From Lachnospiraceae bacterium (lineage in GTDB: Bacteria > Bacillota > Clostridia > Lachnospirales > Lachnospiraceae), in NCBI GenBank assembly GCA_910575255.1, contig CAJTEM010000021.1, positions 1-64,000 on the forward strand: a stretch of 64,000 nt of DNA. The letters run 5' to 3'. The position numbers and the translations under genes are program-made. The notes under the pieces were generated by a model. The model saw nothing but the letters and a program-made list of their open reading frames with translations, was not told where the DNA came from and searched no databases. Positions 33,004 through 42,446 of this stretch are shown here, piece after piece (positions within the stretch are counted from its first letter, which is position 1; the number at the start of each line of letters is the position of its first letter).

Positions 33004-34860
33004 ATGAAGGCGGATAAAAGGACAGGTCTGAAGCAGGCGTATTACCAGAGCTTTTTTGCGCTGATTGTAGTTCCGATTCTGACGGTTATTCTGGTTTCCG
33101 TAGGAATCATCCGGGCGACGCTTTCGGAGTCTTCCGTGGATCGGATCCGGCAGGCCCAGGACAATCTGGCCTCTACGTTGGGGAAAGAGGTAAAGGACGT
33201 GTCTCTGCGGCTTTCCCATTTCGTGTATGTGAATAATAATGAGATTGTCCGAACAGCGGTGAAGACAGATACCCATAATTTTTCTGAGCGGTATCATTAT
33301 ACGGGAGTGCTGACAGAAGCATTTAATTATGCTATGGTGCCTGTGCAGGATATTATATCGGCCGTATTTTATATGAAGGACGGGACCTCCACCTGCCTCA
33401 AGGATGACATGATCCTGGGAGACGGGGAGATCCGGTCTTCGGAGTGGTATCAGCAGGCTATGGCAGATCCGAATATGGTGAAGATCGGTTATTACGATAT
33501 TGGGATTGTGGCATCGGGAAGAAAGGCCCACACCTTTACCATCGTGGCGGCGCTGGCGCCTGGCAGGGAGGTGGACCGGGACGGTGCGATTGAGATGGTG
33601 TCATTATTTGTCAGCTCAGAGGTGGAGAAGCTGATGAAAAAATATAACCAGGCCCCGTTTTTGGGTACCACCCTTTTGCTGGACAGTCAGGGGAGGGTGC
33701 TGTTAGACAGCGATAATGGACAGAAGCTTCTGCCGCAGACCGAGGACTTTGGATGGCTGGAGCAGGGACAGTCCTGGCAGAGGGTGGACGGAAAGCGGTA
33801 TGCCTATATTGTCACTGTGGAGCCGGTGACCGGCTGCCGGTTTGTGAGCATTGTGCCGGCGCGGGTGCTGAGCCGGAATTTCAGCCTGGCGGCGGCAGCG
33901 GTGCTGGCGGTGACGGTGATTCTGTTTTTTCTTTTCTACCGGTTTTCCAGCTATTTTCTGAAAAATATTATCGGGCCGGTTCACGAGGTGGTGGTGGGAA
34001 TGAAACAGGTGGAGGAGGGCGGCCTGGAGGTGCATGTGACGCCGGAGGGGCAGGAGGAACTGCAGACCATGGTCCATTCCTTTAATCACATGGTCCGGCA
34101 GCTGAGGACACTGATACGGGAGAATGAGGAACATCAGAAGAAAAAGCTGAAGGCGGAGATCCGGGCGCTCCAGTCCCAGATCAATCCGCATTTTCTGGTG
34201 AATTCTTTAAGTTCTATTCGTTTTATCGCTCAGGTTTCTCATTATGAGTCCATTGGGAGGATGGCAGAGGCGCTGATGAAGATTCTGTCCTGCTCTTTTC
34301 GAAGCAATGCGGGTTTTTATAGCTTTGGGGAGGAGCTGGAGGTGCTGGACGGGTTTATCTATCTGATGAAGATCCGCCACTCGGACGGTTTTGAGATTTT
34401 TTATGAGATCGAAGAGGGCTGCCGGGATCTCCGGGTTCCTAGGCTGATTCTCCAGCCGATTGTGGAGAATTCGATTGTCCATGGCTTTGCGGAGCTGGAG
34501 GATGAGATCGGTCATATCTGGCTGCGGGCGCGGCGGCAGGAGAGCTTTCTGGTGATTGAGGTTGAGGATGACGGTCAGGGAATGACAGAGGAGGAGATTC
34601 GGAGGATATTGACGGATGAGGAGACGGTAACAGAACAGGCTCAGACTGCGCAGGGAAGGAAGAGTATCGGCGTGTCCAATGTGAACAGCCGGCTGATTCT
34701 GAATTTCGGGGAGAGTTCCCGGATGGTGATCGAGAGTGAGCCGGGAAGGTATACGCGGACGATTCTGCGGATTCCGTCAGGACAGGGAGGGACGGCGCCC
34801 GGGAAAAAGGCAGAGAAAGACAGGATGCAAAAAGAAATGGAGCAGGAGGCTGGAACATAA
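33004..34860 (+). CDS. YesM-type sensor histidine kinase
   Basis: A 618-residue membrane kinase. Helix one is about residues 16-38, an extracellular Cache-like sensor spans about 40-290, helix two about 292-312, then a HAMP domain. The phosphorylated histidine is His396 in QINPHFLVNSL, followed by a HATPase domain with the N box LQPIVENSIVHG and DDGQGM. It is expected to phosphorylate the AraC-type regulator encoded 61 bases downstream in response to an extracellular sugar. GGAGAAG precedes 33004; an earlier in-frame ATG at 32935 would be almost leaderless. Confidence 0.92.
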   Translation: MKADKRTGLKQAYYQSFFALIVVPILTVILVSVGIIRATLSESSVDRIRQAQDNLASTLGKEVKDVSLRLSHFVYVNNNEIVRTAVKTDTHNFSERYHYTGVLTEAFNYAMVPVQDIISAVFYMKDGTSTCLKDDMILGDGEIRSSEWYQQAMADPNMVKIGYYDIGIVASGRKAHTFTIVAALAPGREVDRDGAIEMVSLFVSSEVEKLMKKYNQAPFLGTTLLLDSQGRVLLDSDNGQKLLPQTEDFGWLEQGQSWQRVDGKRYAYIVTVEPVTGCRFVSIVPARVLSRNFSLAAAAVLAVTVILFFLFYRFSSYFLKNIIGPVHEVVVGMKQVEEGGLEVHVTPEGQEELQTMVHSFNHMVRQLRTLIRENEEHQKKKLKAEIRALQSQINPHFLVNSLSSIRFIAQVSHYESIGRMAEALMKILSCSFRSNAGFYSFGEELEVLDGFIYLMKIRHSDGFEIFYEIEEGCRDLRVPRLILQPIVENSIVHGFAELEDEIGHIWLRARRQESFLVIEVEDDGQGMTEEEIRRILTDEETVTEQAQTAQGRKSIGVSNVNSRLILNFGESSRMVIESEPGRYTRTILRIPSGQGGTAPGKKAEKDRMQKEMEQEAGT

Positions 34861-34921
34861 AAGGCCGGGGCACAGATTAGCACATCACAGGATTTTGCCG
34901 GGAAAAGAAAAGGGGAAAACC

Positions 34922-36526
34922 ATGAAGCGGGTACTGATTGTGGATGATGATACGATTGTGCGGATTACTTTGCGCTCGCTGATTAACTGGGAGGCTTTCG
35001 GTTATCAGGTGGCGGGGGATGCGATCCATGGAAAGCAGGCGCTGCGGTATCTGGAGGAGGGAACAGTGGATCTGGTCATCACGGATATGAAAATGCCGGT
35101 AATGGATGGCCTTGGGCTGATTGAGCAGATTCACAGGCTGGGATTGACGCCAAAGATTCTGGTGCTCAGCGGGTATGATGATTTTAAGCTTGTGCGGGAG
35201 GCGTTCCGCATGGGGGCTGAGGATTATCTGCTGAAGACGGATTTGAGCGCTGGGGTTCTGGAGAAGGTTCTGTTGAAAATAGGGGAAGGGGATCTCGAGG
35301 ATCAGGAAGAGGAAAAGGATCAGGAGGGAAAAAGCCGGAAGGAGGGGTACAAACGGGAGGAAAGAAAGAATCGGGAGGAGAACGGATTCCGTCTGGGGCA
35401 GCTTCTTGCGGATATGGCCATGGGAAGAAGGGCTCTGGAACGGTCTTTGTTTCCAGGGGAATATGTGGTGATTCAGTTTGAGATAGAGGATGTGCTCCGG
35501 CACATGGCGCGGTTTTCCCATGATCCGGAGGGAGAATTGGTGAGGCCGTTCTTAAGCTTTGCCAGGCAGATTCCCCGGGTGGCTTCCCGCTGTGTCTTAG
35601 GAAGCATTTCGCCGTCCCGGTATGTGATGCTGTACCAGGTGGGGGACGCAAGGATTTACCGGGAAAATGTGGTCTCTACCTGCCGTCAGCTGATGAATGT
35701 GTGGAAGAATTACATGAATCTGCCGGTGGCAGTGGGCGTCAGCGAAAAGGAGGACCGGCCAGAGGAATTCTGGGAGCGGCTGGAGGAATCGGGAGAGCAG
35801 CTTCGCCTGAGATATCTGAAAAGGCAGGGACAGATTGGATGTATCTGGGAAAAGGGCAGGATTACCTGCAGACAGGCAGAGAAAATCAGGGATTGTTATG
35901 ATCGGCTGCTTCAGGGACTTTTTTTCAGCGATGAGATGATGGTGGATGAGGAGAAGCCACGCCTGTTTGCCGCTCTGTATGAGGCAGGGATTTCGCAGGC
36001 GATCTGCATCAGCCTCTGCCTGATCGAGGCGCTGGCCTGGAAGCTGGAGGAGAATCAGGACGATATCCGCAGAATGTTCTCAGAGGAGATTGATTATTAT
36101 GAAAAGCTGGGGCGCTTCTGCGAGGTGCGGGAGCTGGAGTTGTGGCTGAACAATTATTTTCGCTGGATTCTGGATTACCAGAAGCACAAGCAGGATCGGA
36201 GCCAGGAGGATTTGATTTTGAAGGCCAGGCGGTTTATTCTGGATAATTACTCTAATCCGGAGCTGACTCTGGGAAGCGTGGCGGATTATGTGGGCCTGAA
36301 TGAAAAATATTTCAGCACCAAATTCACCAAAGAGGAGGGGATGACCTTCAGCAACTTTCTGACAGAGGTGCGGATCCGCAAGGCCAGGGAGCTGATGGAA
36401 CAGACGAACCTGAAGGTGTATGAGATCAGCAGGAGCGTAGGCTATAACAGCGTGGAGCATTTTACCCGGATGTTTAAGAGGACATGCAAGGTCAGTCCGG
36501 GGAGCTACAAGCAGCGGGGTATGTGA
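34922..36526 (+). CDS. YesN/AraC-type response regulator
   Basis: A 534-residue DNA-binding response regulator: a receiver domain (about 1-120) with phospho-acceptor Asp55 in VITDMKMP, a highly charged Glu/Lys linker (about 120-155), an uncharacterised middle region, and a C-terminal AraC double helix-turn-helix (about 435-534, containing EISRSVGYNSVEHFTRMFKR). The ATG has an AAGGGG site upstream. Partnered with the preceding kinase, it most likely activates the CUT1 transporter starting at 36724. Confidence 0.92.
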   Translation: MKRVLIVDDDTIVRITLRSLINWEAFGYQVAGDAIHGKQALRYLEEGTVDLVITDMKMPVMDGLGLIEQIHRLGLTPKILVLSGYDDFKLVREAFRMGAEDYLLKTDLSAGVLEKVLLKIGEGDLEDQEEEKDQEGKSRKEGYKREERKNREENGFRLGQLLADMAMGRRALERSLFPGEYVVIQFEIEDVLRHMARFSHDPEGELVRPFLSFARQIPRVASRCVLGSISPSRYVMLYQVGDARIYRENVVSTCRQLMNVWKNYMNLPVAVGVSEKEDRPEEFWERLEESGEQLRLRYLKRQGQIGCIWEKGRITCRQAEKIRDCYDRLLQGLFFSDEMMVDEEKPRLFAALYEAGISQAICISLCLIEALAWKLEENQDDIRRMFSEEIDYYEKLGRFCEVRELELWLNNYFRWILDYQKHKQDRSQEDLILKARRFILDNYSNPELTLGSVADYVGLNEKYFSTKFTKEEGMTFSNFLTEVRIRKARELMEQTNLKVYEISRSVGYNSVEHFTRMFKRTCKVSPGSYKQRGM

Positions 36527-36723
36527 CACTCGCGGTATTTGTCAAATGCCCGTACCCGGATTAGCTTCGCGTCGCAGGCATGGTACTTGGCTTATTGTTT
36601 GCGGGAATTATGCCCATGAGAGGAAAACCTGACGATAGATCAAGAAATCCAACGGAAACTCATGGAGATAAATCAAAGAAAATGGTATCCTTGTCACAAT
36701 AAAAACAAGGGAGGTTTTACTTC

Positions 36724-38130
36724 ATGAGAAAGAAAGTTTTGGCACTGGGATTGTGTGCAGCCATGGCCGCCAGCAGCCTGGCAGGGTGTTCATCGTCGGA
36801 TTCCGGTTCAGGGAATGCGGGAAATGAGGCCGCGGGAGGCGCGGCTTTGGCAGGAACAGAGGCTCCGGCCGCGGGTGGCGCTGGCAGCCAGGAGGCGGGA
36901 AATACCGCTGCCAACGAGGATCTGGAGGGCAGCCTGGTATTCACGATCTGGGATAACAATCTGATGGATTACATTGATTCCAATGATATGGCGGGCAAAT
37001 TCCAGGAGAAATATCCAAACGCGGAGATTGAGGTGGAGAAGATCAAGGATGACACCGAGTACTGGAACGCCATGAAGATGCGTACTTCTGCCAACCAGCT
37101 TCCGGATGTGATGTTTAATAAGCCTTTTACCCTGTCCCGTTTCAAGGATTACCTGTTAGACCTGTCGGATCTGGAGGCTGCCAAGAATAATGAGCTGGCA
37201 GCCGGCTATGCCATTGACGGCAAGGTGCTGGGCGTGCCCATGACGGCTGGTTATGAGTATGTGTATTACTGGAAGGATATGTTTGAGGAGGCCGGGGTGG
37301 AGGTTCCCACCACCTGGGAGGAGTTTAAGACAGCGGCACAGACTCTTCAGGACTATTTTGGCAAGGATACGCCGGACTTTATGGCAGTGGCGCTGGGCGC
37401 CAAGGACGAGTGGCCGGATTATCCTTACATGGAATTCATGCCGGCGCTGCAGGGCGGCAACGGGCAGAACTGGAATGATATGGCAAAGCAGGATGCTCCT
37501 TTTGCCGAGGGAACGGACATCCGCAGCGCTTATGATAAGGTGAATGAGCTCTTTACCATGGATGTGTTCGGAAAAGATCCTCTGGGTATGGGAAATGACC
37601 AGGTGACGGCTCTGTTTGCTCAGAAGAAGGCAGCGATTCTGGCACTGGGCGACTGGGGACTGCAGAATATCCAGAATGGTACGGATGATTATTCTCAGCT
37701 GGGAACCTTCTATCTGCCGGTACGTGACAGCGCTTCTGACCCGTTCCGCGTGATTGTTCAGGGCGATTCCTTTATGGGCGTAACCACCCACAGCAAGAAT
37801 CCGGAGCTGGCCAAGGCATTTGTGGAGTGGTTCTACAGTGAGGACTGGTATCCGGGATATATTAACTATGTATCCAGCGCTTCTTCCATGAGGACGGTTC
37901 CCAAGGAGAAAGACCCGATTCTGGCTGAGGCTGACGCACAGCAGCCGGATATGGAAATGGTCATGTATGATGGCGGCGGAGATGATTTCCAGGCGATTCA
38001 GAATGAGATTGCCTTTGATTATAAGAAGCTGGGCGCTCAGATGTTTACCGACGGCTTTGATCTGGACAGCGAGATGACAGCCCTGAACGAGAAGTGGGCG
38101 GCGGCCAGACAAAAGCTGGGAATCCAGTAA
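36724..38130 (+). CDS. Sugar ABC transporter substrate-binding lipoprotein (CUT1)
   Basis: A 468-residue family 1 binding protein with a lipobox at Cys22 (SSLAGC) and a Gly/Ala-rich linker to about residue 60. The mature part contains LVFTIWDNN, FQEKYPNAEIEVEKIKDD and AILALGDWGLQNI, typical of carbohydrate binders. AGGGAGG precedes the ATG. It is the first gene of an ATPase-less importer and lies right after a YesM/YesN pair, a common arrangement for regulated oligosaccharide uptake. The sugar cannot be named. The 197-base gap upstream shows no clear sigma-A promoter. Confidence 0.93.
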   Translation: MRKKVLALGLCAAMAASSLAGCSSSDSGSGNAGNEAAGGAALAGTEAPAAGGAGSQEAGNTAANEDLEGSLVFTIWDNNLMDYIDSNDMAGKFQEKYPNAEIEVEKIKDDTEYWNAMKMRTSANQLPDVMFNKPFTLSRFKDYLLDLSDLEAAKNNELAAGYAIDGKVLGVPMTAGYEYVYYWKDMFEEAGVEVPTTWEEFKTAAQTLQDYFGKDTPDFMAVALGAKDEWPDYPYMEFMPALQGGNGQNWNDMAKQDAPFAEGTDIRSAYDKVNELFTMDVFGKDPLGMGNDQVTALFAQKKAAILALGDWGLQNIQNGTDDYSQLGTFYLPVRDSASDPFRVIVQGDSFMGVTTHSKNPELAKAFVEWFYSEDWYPGYINYVSSASSMRTVPKEKDPILAEADAQQPDMEMVMYDGGGDDFQAIQNEIAFDYKKLGAQMFTDGFDLDSEMTALNEKWAAARQKLGIQ

Positions 38131-38152
38131 TGGGCGTAAAGAGGGTGAGCTT

Positions 38153-39046
38153 ATGAAATCGCTGGAAAGGCAGAAACGGATTTTTATCGCAGTGTCGTTG
38201 GCAGTGCCGATGATTCTGCTCGTAGGGTTTATCATGGTGCCGGCCTTTGATCTGTTCCGCATGAGCCTGACGGACTGGGACGGGTATTCGGAGAGCTGGA
38301 ACTGGATCTGGCTGGAGAATTATATCAGCATGATGAAAAACGAGAATCTGTGGCTGTCTCTGAAAAATAATGCGGTGTACTTTTTCGGGCATTTGCTGTT
38401 CATTCCCATTGAGCTGTTATTTGCCGTGCTGCTGACCTCTAAGCTGAGGGCGGCGAAGTTTTATAAGACCATGGTGTTTATGCCCTATATTATTAATGGT
38501 GTGGCCATATCCTATGCGTTTTCCTACTTTTTTTCACCGATCAACGGAGCTTTTGATGCCATTCTGGGAATGTTTCATCTGGAAGCCTTGATTCAGAACT
38601 GGCTGTCAGACCCCAAGCTGGTGAACTTCGTGCTGACAGCGGTATCTCTGTGGCGGTTTTCCGGTTATCATGTCATCCTTTTTATGGCAGCGCTTCAGTC
38701 GCTGCCTCAGGATGTGCAGGAGGCGGCTCAGGTGGATGGTGCGGATACCTGGCAGTTATTTCGGTATATCCAGATTCCTTCGATTATGCTGATGGTGGAT
38801 TTTGTGCTGTTTGACAATATCCGGGGGGCGCTGCAGGTGTTTGATATCCCTTATGTCATGACCAGCGGGGGTCCCGGGTATGCGTCCTCCACCTTTACTT
38901 TGTATACCATTGACACAGCGTTTAAGTACAGTAATTTTGGCCTGGCCTCTACCATGGCAGTGGCGATTATGGCGATGATTGTCATCATTTATCTGGTGCA
39001 GAACAAAATCATCCACGGGCTTGTTCTAAGGAGGGATAGGGCATGA
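38153..39046 (+). CDS. Sugar ABC transporter permease (MalF/LplB-like)
   Basis: A 297-residue permease with six predicted helices and an EAA loop reading QEAAQVDGADTWQLFRYIQIP. Its stop overlaps the next permease start by four bases (ATGA), indicating coupled translation. Confidence 0.93.
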   Translation: MKSLERQKRIFIAVSLAVPMILLVGFIMVPAFDLFRMSLTDWDGYSESWNWIWLENYISMMKNENLWLSLKNNAVYFFGHLLFIPIELLFAVLLTSKLRAAKFYKTMVFMPYIINGVAISYAFSYFFSPINGAFDAILGMFHLEALIQNWLSDPKLVNFVLTAVSLWRFSGYHVILFMAALQSLPQDVQEAAQVDGADTWQLFRYIQIPSIMLMVDFVLFDNIRGALQVFDIPYVMTSGGPGYASSTFTLYTIDTAFKYSNFGLASTMAVAIMAMIVIIYLVQNKIIHGLVLRRDRA

Positions 39047-39876
39047 AAAGGAGTACGGTAACGCAGGCGCTCAAGCAGCTTGTCTGTATCGGTATGGTGC
39101 TGGTGGTGCTGGCTCCGATTGTGCTGACATTGTTTGCGGCATTTAAGACAAAGGCGGATATGGTCAATACTTCTCCGCTGCTGCTTCCCCCCATGGAGCG
39201 GATTACCATGGAGAATTTCCAGAAGGTGCTGGGGGACAAATACCTGCTGGTCGGGTTTAAAAACACAGGGATTATCCTGGTGGTGAGCATTTTCTTTAAT
39301 GTAATTTTTGGAACTATCACAGCGTTTATTCTGGAACGGTTTGAGTTCCGCATGAAAAAGGTGATTCTGGCCTTGTTTTTTCTGGGAATGCTGATTCCCA
39401 GCTTTGTGACAGAGATTGCCCGGTTTAAGATTATCAATGGGCTGGGGCTTTACAATACTTTAGGGGCACCGATTGTGATCTATGTGGCGTCGGATTTGAT
39501 GCAGCTTTATATTTACCGGCAGTTTATCTCTACCATCCCCAGGTCGCTGGATGAGAGCGCCCTTTTGGACGGGTGCAGCTATTTCGGTCTGTTCGGGCGG
39601 ATTATCCTGCCGCTTTTAGCTCCGGCCACGGCCACGGTAATCATCATTAAGGCGATTACCATTATCAATGACATGTACATTCCTTATCTGTATATGCCGA
39701 AGAACAAGCTGCGCACCCTGACTACGTTTCTGATGAATTTTGCCAATGCGCAGCAGGGATCCTGGCAGAAGCTGGCGGCGGGAATTATTGTGATCATGCT
39801 GCCGACCATTGTGATCTATGTGTTCTTCCAGAAGTATATCCTGGCCGGTGTTGCGGCTGGGGCGGTGAAGGAGTGA
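39043..39876 (+). CDS. Sugar ABC transporter permease (MalG-like)
   Basis: A 277-residue permease with six predicted helices and an EAA loop around DESALLDGCSYFGLFGRIILP. It overlaps the preceding gene by four bases and completes the translocation pore. No ATPase gene follows, so a shared ATPase is expected. Confidence 0.93.
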   Translation: MKRSTVTQALKQLVCIGMVLVVLAPIVLTLFAAFKTKADMVNTSPLLLPPMERITMENFQKVLGDKYLLVGFKNTGIILVVSIFFNVIFGTITAFILERFEFRMKKVILALFFLGMLIPSFVTEIARFKIINGLGLYNTLGAPIVIYVASDLMQLYIYRQFISTIPRSLDESALLDGCSYFGLFGRIILPLLAPATATVIIIKAITIINDMYIPYLYMPKNKLRTLTTFLMNFANAQQGSWQKLAAGIIVIMLPTIVIYVFFQKYILAGVAAGAVKE

Positions 39877-40056
39877 GTCTGGGGAAGCTTACACGTCTGT
39901 CAGGCAGCTACAATAAGGGCGATGACGGAGACTGTGGTGAGTGGCAGGCGATTTAAAGATGGGCATATGCGGTTTCGTTCACAGGGAATTTGTGAACAGT
40001 AATCATGGCGGGCAGAATGAATCGACGTGTGCCATCACCCGAATGGAGGAAGAAAG

Positions 40057-40296
40057 ATGAAAATTTATAATGTAGAAAGTCCGGAGAAATTTCTTGAGCT
40101 GATCAAGCAGTGCAAGGGAACCGTGGAATTGATCTCCAAACAGGGAGACCGTCTGAATCTGAAATCAGAGCTGACCAAGTATCTTGCCGTGAGCAAGCTG
40201 TTTGCAGATAAGGCTCTCATCAATGATATGGAGTTAGTTGCCTCAGATCCGGATGATGTGAAGTTCCTTCTGGAATATATGATGGAGGGAAGATAG
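40057..40296 (+). CDS. Small conserved protein of unknown function
   Basis: A 79-residue protein, soluble and mixed alpha/beta in appearance, starting MKIYNVESPEKFLELIKQCK with GGAGG just upstream. It resembles small Firmicute proteins in which a segment like VELISKQGDRLNLKSEL recurs and which carry no reliable functional name. It has no signal peptide or catalytic motif. It follows the transporter after 180 bases and is terminated at 40371. Function unknown. Confidence 0.75.
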   Translation: MKIYNVESPEKFLELIKQCKGTVELISKQGDRLNLKSELTKYLAVSKLFADKALINDMELVASDPDDVKFLLEYMMEGR

Positions 40297-40370
40297 GGGC
40301 AGCGATCTTGGGCACGGGGAAACTGCGGAGGTTTATGGGAAGGTTGTATAGAAAGAAATGAGAGAGAGGA

Positions 40371-40407
40371 ATGCAGGCTGGCCTGGGTGGGCAGCCTGTA
40401 TTTTTTA
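40371..40407 (+). terminator. Terminator after the small conserved gene
   Basis: ATGCAGGCTG pairs with CAGCCTGTAT around a GC-rich loop and is followed by TTTTTTATT. Confidence 0.85.
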
Positions 40408-40410
40408 TTC

Positions 40411-40485
40411 TTCCGTTAGGAAAGTACGTCCTATGGAACAAAAAGCCCTCCGGGCAGGATGCGTACTACGCGCAAAGGAAGGGCA
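40411..40485. repeat. Diverged copy of the TAGGAAAGTRCGTCCTA intergenic repeat
   Basis: Contains TTAGGAAAGTACGTCCTATG, then CTCCGGGCAGGATGCGTACT and CGCGCAAAGGAA, the same order of blocks as in the tandem repeat at 11453. The terminator-like end of that unit is replaced here by the hairpin at 40497. Confidence 0.75.
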
Positions 40486-40496
40486 GTTGAAATGTA

Positions 40497-40535
40497 GCCT
40501 GGCCGGTTCCCCGTATCCCGGGAAACCGGCCAGGC
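40497..40535. repeat. Strong GC-rich hairpin
   Basis: GCCTGGCCGGTT pairs perfectly with AACCGGCCAGGC, extended inward by CCCG/CGGG past one mismatch, around a 5-base loop. No T run follows (GGACCTTACG), so it is not a classical terminator. It seems to form the downstream part of the repeat at 40411. Confidence 0.7.
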
Positions 40536-40604
40536 GGACCTTACGAGATCCCCCTGAACAATAACTATTTATTCAAGGGAATCCTTTGGATTTTATCTTT
40601 TATC

Positions 40605-40634
40605 TTGAAAAGAGTTCCGTATACATGGTAAACT
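40605..40634 (+). promoter_or_regulatory. Candidate promoter for the arabinose-locus sensor operon
   Basis: TTGAAA, 18 bases, TAAACT, about 270 bases before the kinase start. The transcript would include the broken ATPase gene at 40680 as leader. Confidence 0.55.
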
Positions 40635-40679
40635 AAGAAAAAGGGTTGTTTTGGAATCCGGAAGGGTGTCGGGTGGAAT

Positions 40680-40871
40680 ATGGGGAATTATCTAAATACC
40701 GGGAATGCTGGGTTTGCGGCTGTTCTGGCTTCAGGCATAGGGGATGCAGACGTGGTTTTTATTCCCAAAAAGCACTCAAATGGAATAAGACGGAGAAATG
40801 ATTCTGGTTGGTTTTATTATGACGTGAAGAGCAAAAAGCATACCTGCAGGATTAAGAAGCTGGGGAGATAA
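40680..40871 (+). pseudogene. Internally deleted AAA-ATPase/DUF1703 nuclease-family remnant
   Basis: The 63 codons start MGNYLNTGNAGFAAV, which matches the extreme N terminus of a large family of AAA-ATPases with a C-terminal PD-(D/E)XK-like DUF1703 domain (about 500-580 residues). They then continue ADVVFIPKKHSN, which matches the C-terminal domain of the same family. The whole ATPase core is missing between these pieces, and the tail (from about residue 37) no longer matches. It looks like the product of a large internal deletion, probably non-functional. Confidence 0.65.
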
Positions 40872-40902
40872 AGCTGGAGTTGTCAAAACAAGCGAGAAAA
40901 AA

Positions 40903-42420
40903 ATGAACATTTTTAAGACAAAGAATGCAGACAGGGATACCGTGCAGTTTTCCATCGGAAAGAAGATTCTCATGTTGTCGGCGGCGGCCATGCTGCCTTT
41001 TCTGGTGCTGGCGGTGGTGCTGCTGATCTCCATGACCAATTATAGTGATACCTACGACGAGCTGGTGAACAATATGACCATCGCCAATAATTATAACCTG
41101 AATTTTAAGGAGGAGATGGACGAAAGCTTATACAAGCTGGTGGTCGGCTATGTGGATTATGAGAATATCTCAGAGGATGAGACGCTAAAGGACCCTTATG
41201 TGCTGATCGGGGAGCTTCGGGCTGATTTTGCCAGGCTGGTGGATATCACGACGGAACCGGAGAGCCTGGGGTGGTTAGAGAGCCTGATCCGGAATATTGA
41301 TACGCTGGAAAAGCGTGTGGATGACATCCTGGAGAATATCCGGATTGGCGGGAGGTATGACAGGAATATTGAGGAGCTGGACAATAATATCTATATCCTT
41401 ACGGAACTGATTCAGGAGAATATCCAGTATTATATTTATTATCAGACGAAAAGCATTGAGGAGGTCACGGATAAGCTGCAGTCTCAGATTCGGAATTTTA
41501 TTGTGATCTGCGGTCTTTTGGTGGTGCTTCTGGTAGCCTCAACCATCGCCACGGCTCTTGTGGTTACGAGAGGAATTCTGCGCCCGGTACAGGCGCTTCG
41601 GGAGGCGACGCAGAAGATCGGGGCCGGGGATTTCGGTACCAGGGCAAAAGTGGATTCCGGGGATGAGATTGAGAGCCTGGCTCACAGCTTTAATGATATG
41701 GCGGAGAAAATGCAGGCCCTGCTGTGCAAGACCAAGGAGGACGAGCAGCGGATGCGGTGGCTGGATCTGCGCCTTTTACAGGAGCAGATCAATCCGCACT
41801 TTCTTTATAATACGCTGGATACCATTGTCTGGCTGATTGAGGGGAATCAGGAGGAGGAAGCAGTGGAAATGGTGGTGGCTTTGTCGGATTTCTTCCGCCT
41901 GGTGCTCAGCAAGGGGCGGGAGCTGATTTCCCTGAGAGAGGAGAAGGAGCATATCAGCAGCTATCTGGGAATCCAGGCGGTGCGCTACCGGGATATTCTG
42001 GAGTATGAGATCTGCATTGACCCGTCTTTGTATGAGTATCAGATTCTGAAGCTGACTCTGCAGCCTCTGGTGGAGAATGCCCTGTATCATGGAATCAAGT
42101 ACAAGAGGGCAAAGGGGATGATTCATATCAGGGGCCGTAAGGATGGAGATGATCTGCGGCTCACGGTCCGGGACAACGGCGTGGGTATGGAACCGGCGGA
42201 TCTGGAGCAGCTGAGGCGGGATATTGAGCGCCCTTGCAGCGAGACAGATAAGGGGTTTGGGCTTGCCAATGTCAATGAGCGGATTCATGTTCATTTCGGG
42301 CCTGAGTATGGGATGCATATCTGGTCGGAAAAGGGGCAGGGCACCACCGTGGAGCTGACGATTCCGGCGATGAAGAAGGACAGCCGGGAAAGCGCGGACC
42401 GGAGTGTCAGAAAAGGGTAA
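40903..42420 (+). CDS. YesM/LytS-type sensor histidine kinase of the arabinose locus
   Basis: A 505-residue membrane kinase with helix one at about 25-47, a helical extracellular domain of about 150 residues, helix two at about 202-225, HAMP (about 226-280), the histidine His299 in QINPHFLYNTL and a HATPase domain with N box LQPLVENALYHG. The extracellular part is a helical bundle rather than a Cache fold, suggesting it senses a bound partner protein rather than a free ligand. The ribosome site is weak. The next gene, 26 bases on, encodes a sugar-binding lipoprotein, then a response regulator, forming one operon. Confidence 0.9.
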   Translation: MNIFKTKNADRDTVQFSIGKKILMLSAAAMLPFLVLAVVLLISMTNYSDTYDELVNNMTIANNYNLNFKEEMDESLYKLVVGYVDYENISEDETLKDPYVLIGELRADFARLVDITTEPESLGWLESLIRNIDTLEKRVDDILENIRIGGRYDRNIEELDNNIYILTELIQENIQYYIYYQTKSIEEVTDKLQSQIRNFIVICGLLVVLLVASTIATALVVTRGILRPVQALREATQKIGAGDFGTRAKVDSGDEIESLAHSFNDMAEKMQALLCKTKEDEQRMRWLDLRLLQEQINPHFLYNTLDTIVWLIEGNQEEEAVEMVVALSDFFRLVLSKGRELISLREEKEHISSYLGIQAVRYRDILEYEICIDPSLYEYQILKLTLQPLVENALYHGIKYKRAKGMIHIRGRKDGDDLRLTVRDNGVGMEPADLEQLRRDIERPCSETDKGFGLANVNERIHVHFGPEYGMHIWSEKGQGTTVELTIPAMKKDSRESADRSVRKG

Positions 42421-42446
42421 GGAAAACGGAGAGGAGGCTGTGACTG

